DNA from: Nematostella vectensis
Taxonomy: Eukaryota; Cnidaria; Anthozoa; Actiniaria; Edwardsiidae
DNA: 64,000 nt
Assembly: GCF_932526225.1 (NCBI RefSeq)
Contig: NC_064036.1
Span: forward strand, 12,145,181 to 12,209,180
Direction: 5' to 3'
Shown: one piece after another, positions 58,741 through 64,000 of the stretch
Numbering within the stretch: position 1 is the stretch's first letter
Layout: every line of letters starts with the position of its first letter
Notes under the pieces: model-generated
Told to the model about the DNA's origin: nothing
Seen by the model: the letters and a program-made list of their open reading frames with translations, nothing else
Databases searched by the model: none
Program-made: the position numbers and the translations under genes

Positions 58741-59829
58741 ATGGAATTGTTCACCTCGTACCACGCCATCACGGTTATGTACAGCCTGCTGGCTGCCGGC
58801 GCCTTCGTGCTGAACGGGATTGTCCTCATCATCTTCCTCGCCACCAGGTCGTTACGCACCATCCCCAACATGATCCTCTTAAGCATGGCCTGGGCAGACT
58901 GGTTAATGGCGTGCCTAGCTGATGCTGTCGGCGCCTATGCAAATGCCAACAACTGGCCTTCCATGGTAGGAGGGCTGTGCGTGTACTATGGATTCATCAC
59001 CACGGCACTCGGGCTGACCTCCATGATTCATCTGACAGCACTTTCTGTGGAACGCTTTGTGACGGTAACCATCCCCATGGTGAGGCCAATTACCGAGACG
59101 CAAATGCTACTCGTCGTTACATTCCTTTGGGCGTTCTCCTTCCTCTGGGCTATTTTCCCACTTGTCGGATGGTCCTCTTACGGCCCAGAGCCAGGATACG
59201 CGGCCTGTTCCATCGCCTGGTACCGCCAAGACCTAAACAACATGTCGTACATCCTTTGCCTGTTCATGTTCTTCTTCTTCCTACCCATCGTCATCATGAT
59301 CGCTTGCTTCTCCTCGATCTATTTTACCGTCAGGAAGTTGACCAGGGACTCCATGAGAAGATGGGGAGCCAGCAGCGACTCCACGCAACAGACGCTGGCG
59401 GCTGAAAGGAAGACGGCTTGGATGTCATTCATCATGGTGTTGGCATTCCTGTTTGCCTGGGTGCCATACGCTGTAGTGTCCCTCTACGCGAGCTTTGGAG
59501 GCGTGACGACCATTCCCAAGTTGATGAGCACTCTCCCGGCCATGTTAGCCAAGACTTCCGCTTGTTATAACCCCATCATCTACTTCTTCATGTACAGCAA
59601 GTTCCGCAAGGCTTTTCAACGGTTCTTCTTCAAAAACGTGATCAGGCCTTCTCAGACAGGTGGCTCGAGCACAATCAACTCGGCGTCTGTCATTCCGACG
59701 TCCTTCCCAAGAGCTTCGTATGCTGCGAGGTCTTCAAGTGCGCTACCATCATCAACCGCATCGCATTCTTTACCAGGAGCCGTGAATGAGCTGAATGTGG
59801 AATATTTAAAGACGAACAGTGCCAACTAA
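58741..59829 (+). CDS. Opsin, intronless cnidarian type
   Basis: Seven-transmembrane light receptor of 362 residues in one exon. TM1 has the conserved Asn (N25), TM2 Asp (D53) in SMAWADWLMA, TM3 begins at C80 and ends VERF (E104-R105-F106, an E/DRY variant). C156 in loop 2 pairs with C80. TM6 has AWVPYA (W240) and TM7 LPAMLAKTSACYNPIIY with the retinal Schiff-base lysine K271 and NPxxY (277-281). The vertebrate counterion site is Tyr (Y83), while Glu sits in loop 2 (E150, six residues before C156, the bovine 181 position), as in invertebrate opsins. The tripeptide after NPxxY is YSK. The tail is rich in Ser. I chose the ATG at 58741; the open frame extends upstream only through non-ATG codons. 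It is an opsin beyond doubt; which cnidarian class (cnidopsin or an anthozoan-specific group) needs a tree. No N-glycosylation site is seen before TM1. Confidence 0.95.
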   Translation: MELFTSYHAITVMYSLLAAGAFVLNGIVLIIFLATRSLRTIPNMILLSMAWADWLMACLADAVGAYANANNWPSMVGGLCVYYGFITTALGLTSMIHLTALSVERFVTVTIPMVRPITETQMLLVVTFLWAFSFLWAIFPLVGWSSYGPEPGYAACSIAWYRQDLNNMSYILCLFMFFFFLPIVIMIACFSSIYFTVRKLTRDSMRRWGASSDSTQQTLAAERKTAWMSFIMVLAFLFAWVPYAVVSLYASFGGVTTIPKLMSTLPAMLAKTSACYNPIIYFFMYSKFRKAFQRFFFKNVIRPSQTGGSSTINSASVIPTSFPRASYAARSSSALPSSTASHSLPGAVNELNVEYLKTNSAN

Positions 59830-60500
59830 CAACGTCCGCGATGACAGCAAGGACTGGAAACCAGGTTATTCTAAATAAGGGATCCAAAATGATGACCCTT
59901 CATTGTAGGAGTGAATACAGGCAGTACGCAGTACGTTCTAATAGAAAAATAATGGAAAAAAGATCATATAATGTTACAGAAAGCTCTAACACGAGTTTCA
60001 GACAGTAACGAAAATTAGCTTTTTGTGGCTAAAGCAAATAATGCTATGATAATGGCAAAAAAAAAACTACTCAAACCATCCCGATTGAGAATATAGTACC
60101 GTTGGAAAGGCAGGTGGCTACTCTATCACATACATACTGTATATAAAAAATGCTTGTTGCATACTTTTTTCATGGAGTTTAGCAATGTTTACATTTTAAA
60201 AGGCAGAGAGCGCACGGCTCATAAAATACGATGTCCTATACACGAGACGAAAATATGATCACTGTTTGTCCGAAAAAAATATGGGTCCTTTAGCATTTCA
60301 CCTAGGTTTTGAGGATCGAGTATCATTGAAATTATCTGTGATCTATACGAATACCCGAAGGACCCAACTTTGAGCAAGGTAGCAAGCATTTAGTGCGAGG
60401 TAGAATTGCTGTTACCCACACCAAAATGGTGCCGTGTTTTTGTCATGCAATACGATGAAATGAAATGGTTAGAAAAAATAAAACTGTTCAAAGGGTCTTT
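59830..60500 (+). other. Opsin 3' UTR and poly(A) signal
   Basis: AT-rich tail; the first AATAAA is at 60477-60482, so the UTR would be about 650 nt. It includes copy 1 of the hairpin-bearing duplication (60246-60420). Confidence 0.4.
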
Positions 60501-60850
60501 ATTTCATTTACGACTAGTCTGAAAAATATGCATATTGAATGCTTTATATTAATATTTGGTTAGAGCACTGAGAAAACAAAGACGAAAAAAAGGATTTAGC
60601 GATTATTACATCTCTAGTGAGACGGAACAAAATATGATGTTTAGCTACACAGCAAAAATGTCAAAGCAAATTATATCACTGTTTGTGCAAAAAAAATGTG
60701 GGTCCTTTAGCATTTCATCAAGGTTTTGGGGGTTATACATTATCTAATTTATATGTAAGCTAATATATAGATATCTAAAGGACCCATCTTTCAGCGAGAT
60801 AATCAGCATTTCGTACAACAAGTTTAGTAAACTATGATAGCGGCAATGAC
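60246..60850. repeat. Diverged duplication with a conserved hairpin, downstream of the opsin
   Basis: Two copies about 417 bp apart share TCACTGTTTGT, GGGTCCTTTAGCATTTCA, AGGTTTTG and AAGGACCCA-CTTT. In each, GGGTCCTT pairs with the inverted AAGGACCC 65-70 nt later (60283-60290 with 60358-60365; 60700-60710 with 60775-60785, the latter a perfect 11-bp stem). Confidence 0.65.
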
Positions 60851-61760
60851 ACCATGTTGGGACATGTAATGCAAAGTAAATGGCTTCAAAATTGCAGAAT
60901 CATTTAAAATATCAATAAGTGGCTACTTTAAAATGCAAGCAGGATATACGTTTAATATTTGTATAAGGTTATATTTACATTTCAAGCCAGCAACCAAGAG
61001 GAAAAGCACTTTATTTTCACGTCTAATAAAGGTTAAGACGCCGCATGTAGCCAAAATTGTTTCCTCCCACAAAAATACACGCGGGCTCTCGTAGTTCACC
61101 TTATATGGTGATCATTTCGCGCCAACTCGAGCTTTATCCGTGAGGGGTCTGGGCAAGTAGGTGTTTTAGAGACTGGTATATTCAAAAGGCTGTAAAAAAT
61201 CGGGGATTATGGGAAATCGGGGCTTTTAGTAATTAAGAATTTTCTATCATAGGAGATATTAGATGTCGATGGATGAACCGTTTTGGAGGATATTCCTTCA
61301 GATGCACTTTGAATTTGTGTCGGAATAAAGAAAAAAAACTTGAAACCTGAGCGTGGTTTGTGCATGCAATGGTTTGGGTAATAAAACGTACGCGAAGGCT
61401 TAAGTAATTGGCCCAAAACAAGGAAGATTAAAACCATTTTGGAATAAACTATTACGGCGAGCCTAAAGAAACTGTTTTAAGGGTGTTCTGAATTTAGGTT
61501 AGGTTGTTATGCGACCTTGTTTGCTACGCTGACGCGCGCTCTCGCAATTATAGGCGGGGAAAATCGCTTCCGGTTTGGAAATCGGGCTTTTAAAGGCGCG
61601 CGCGCGTTTGTTTACAAACTTTTCGCCGGTCAAGAATGCACAGATTTTCGCTCAAGTCAATAAGTCCACTCAACGATCAATGCAACCAGCGCTTGTAAAC
61701 CTTTTTCCAGTATATCAAACATTGTTAGCGCGGTAAAACATTTTCCGTGCGATTGCGAGT
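60851..61760. other. Intergenic, GC-rich patch near 61.5-61.7 kb
   Basis: No gene. Around 61525-61640 the DNA becomes CpG-rich (GACGCGCGCTC, GGCGCGCGCGCG), which may be an unmethylated patch, the 5' side of the LINE remnant or a start region of an unseen transcript. Confidence 0.4.
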
Positions 61761-62913
61761 CCCAAAACAAAACATGGCTCCTCTTCTAAGGAGACACTTG
61801 TGCAAGACATCAACAAACACTTGCGGCCGATCTCACTTACTCCTTTGATATCTAAGGTCGCCGAGGAGTTCGTTGTTGTCAAACATTAGTTGATGACCCA
61901 AGGCAATTTGGCACGGGTGCCGAGCTCCAATACCATCGAAGCACTAATTAGCATGTATCACACTTGGAACAGCGCGACCGACGGAACTGAGTCCACTGTC
62001 AGAGTGGGTCTTTTTGACTTTATGAAAGCGTTCGACTTAAAGCCGCATTGTCACCAGTTTACTTCCGGAGGTCCGACGAAAACCCCAACCGAATCCGAGA
62101 TATTTAACAGGCCATCCGCTCTAAATTATCAATCAAATCCTCAAACAAACTGCTTTTAATATTTTGAAATATTTTTCCGCGTTTTCCGTTAAAAATCATC
62201 AGATATTGTTAGGTAATCGACCGGAAGTAAACTGGTGACAATGCGGCTTTAATAGATCATAATATCTTGCTCACCAAGTTACAGGCGTATGACATTCCCG
62301 ACTCCATCTGTGCATGGGTAACAGACTTCCTCACAGATCGCAAGCAGCGCGTGAAACTGGGCCAAGATTGTTTGTCAGAATGGGGCGCGGTCCCAGCAGG
62401 AGTTCCCCAAGGGACAAAGTTAGGGCCTTGGCTTTTTATCGTGATGATCAATGAGCTCGACCTAGATGACACGGAACTCTAGAAGTATGTCGACGATATA
62501 CCGAGGAAACTACTAAAAAGGCAAGGAAACGACTCTACTGTTTACGCCAACTCAAGCGAGCCAGCCTGGGGTCCGAAGAACTTCATCAATTCTATCTAAC
62601 TTGTATCCGCCCGATCATGGAGTATGCGTGTCCAGTCTTCCATAACAGCCTTCCGGACTATCTGTCCCAAGACCTTGAGATCATCCGAAGAAGAGCATTG
62701 CGCATAATCTATCCTTTCAAGAACTTACGTTACACGAAACCGTGGTCTGGTCAGACTGTGAGCGTCGTGGAGCGCTCGTTTGACAAGATCTTAGCGGAAA
62801 AAAGCAACAGGCTCCACGAGTTGCTTCCCGTGTTTTATGATTGTAAATATGCCTTACGTAATAAGCGTAAATTTATAATCCCGAACTTTAAAACTCTCCG
62901 CTTTAAGCGTTGA
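61761..62913 (+). pseudogene. Non-LTR retrotransposon reverse transcriptase remnant
   Basis: Broken coding sequence of a LINE-type reverse transcriptase. Pieces in order: DINKHLRPISLTPLISKVAE, a TAG at 61887-61889, NTIEALISMYHTWNSATDGT, the catalytic motif A in FDFMKAFDL-IDHN (split by a 208-bp MITE), AGVPQGTKLGPWLF (the VPQGT motif), a TAG, then KYVDD (the YxDD motif). Much of the thumb is missing; a frame-shifted C-terminal piece follows (YCLRQLKRA, IRPIMEYACPVFHNSLPDYL, RRRALRII) to 62913. No endonuclease domain is present, so it is 5'-truncated and internally deleted. Family looks CR1/L2/Jockey-like. Confidence 0.85.
62041..62248. mobile_element. 208-bp MITE with 28-bp perfect TIRs and TTAA target duplication
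   Basis: Left end AGCCGCATTGTCACCAGTTT plus ACTTCCGG (62041-62068) and its exact inverse at 62221-62248. TTAA flanks both sides (62037-62040 and 62249-62252). TTAA duplications are typical of piggyBac (and Kolobok) elements. It interrupts reverse transcriptase motif A; without it and one TTAA, the frame reads AFDLIDHN. No coding capacity. Confidence 0.9.
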
Positions 62914-64000
62914 TTCATCGTACACGATGCCCTGAAGGCCTGATATCCGTAATTTTTAAGTGTATTTTAATGTTTCATAATGTTAATAATTCATTTTTCA
63001 ACTTTAGAAGTTGCAAAGAATTTAATAGACTATCTCTCTACACTGTCATCGGAATCTGGTAACAGGGACATCGCAAATGCCTTATATCGGGCTCATATCC
63101 AATGCCATATATCAGTGCTAAAAAAAGAAAAAGAAAAGCTCTGCTAGTAGGGTACTTTTTCACTTTACAAACATGATAGACTTGTCGGTAATAAAGAAAG
63201 AAACATAGCATCACTGGGAAATTCAACGAGAGTCACAGCGGCCGACAACAATTGGCCCAACCACTGAACTACCGCACGTTTGCTGCAAATTCCAGCCCAT
63301 TCTTCCCGGATACAAAACTAACGGTGGGTGGGTCGGTGGGTGAGCCATATTAGATGCGGTAAGTGTCGGTCTACCTGTGGAAATTCATAGATCCGACACG
63401 CGCACGAATATCCAATCAAAAAGCAGCAAATAGAAGCAAGCAAAGTGCAACCCAAATGTCCCACAAAAGTCCCACAAGTTGTACAACATGTCGGATGCGG
63501 CCTGTGAATCCTGCTCGGATTTATCTAAAATATAAACTTTAATCGGGGTTTTCCTGTGACTTGGGAAATAAAACATGGTCACCTAACATGATGGAAACTT
63601 GTCTTGTTGTCCAAGCTTGGTGAAAACCTTGTAGAGAAGCATAGATATAGATACTTAACTACGAGTTTCGTTGTTGAACGGAAACGGCACAAATCCAGCT
63701 CAAAATATGAAAATAATAAGATGAAGCGGCGCTCTCTACTATGTGTTTATGTGTTTTCAAAGCTATTTTTGTCAACTTGCAGTGATTAAAGTTCGGGGAA
63801 AAGTAGAACCGAGAAAGCCAAATTCGCTGTTTACGCCTGACTTTCTGAGTTTTATCAGCAAATGTCAAGATTTAAAGCAAAAATGCAAACGACAGTCTCA
63901 TTCTTTTATGAAAAACTAGTTTGATATCAAACACAAGTGTAATGGTAGGACTTACACTGCTCTTGTATATGTGTTTTTTGTTTTTTTTTTTCGCTTCTTC
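62914..64000. other. Right flank, no gene recognised
   Basis: AT-rich DNA after the LINE remnant. Short frames only, no domain, no array. Confidence 0.4.

Overview
The window looks like nuclear DNA of a cnidarian, most likely an anthozoan such as a sea anemone. This rests on AT-rich sequence, GT-AG introns, an intron-rich conserved housekeeping gene, an intronless animal opsin, and many small DNA transposons and minisatellites. The species is an inference; nothing in the sequence names it. There are no operons, prokaryotic signals or CRISPR arrays.

Layout: three intact protein-coding genes, all on the + strand. (1) 2719-3567: a single-exon forkhead transcription factor of the FoxL2 type, with a TATA box and CCAAT boxes upstream and a poly(A) signal near 4355. 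(2) 25635-43737: COPB2, the beta-prime subunit of the COPI coatomer, reconstructed as 30 coding exons (966 codons plus stop) with every junction GT-AG and every phase consistent. (3) 58741-59829: an intronless opsin of 362 residues with the retinal-binding lysine, Tyr at the vertebrate counterion position and Glu in extracellular loop 2. The genes are not functionally linked; they are neighbours.

The 21 kb between FoxL2 and COPB2 has no gene I can support. It holds a TIR element at 19.0-20.1 kb with a second one nested in it, a degenerate minisatellite at 21.0-21.5 kb and a decayed Ty3/gypsy-type pol tail at 22.1-22.8 kb. The 15 kb between COPB2 and the opsin is repeat-rich: a Harbinger-like short element (45.8 kb), a 36-bp minisatellite (47.3 kb), two small or mid-size TIR elements (51.9 and 52.3-54.4 kb), a 103-bp tandem duplication (54.8 kb), and a dead Tc1/IS630-type transposase set in an unusual arrangement of inverted and direct repeats (56.1-58.3 kb). 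A perfect 38-bp inverted repeat ends 100 bp before the opsin ATG. Downstream of the opsin are a diverged duplication carrying a conserved hairpin and a broken non-LTR reverse transcriptase interrupted by a 208-bp MITE with TTAA target duplications.

The most striking signal is inside COPB2. Between 36.2 and 41.3 kb, pieces of exon-intron boundaries have been tandemly duplicated again and again: two decayed copies of the exon 20 start, one decayed copy of the exon 23 end, near-exact copies of both edges of exon 24, a 53-bp array with an acceptor-like site in every unit, and a 33-bp array of about 32 units whose last unit supplies the acceptor of exon 26. A near-perfect 40-bp hairpin in intron 9 is the best candidate for an undescribed small-RNA locus.
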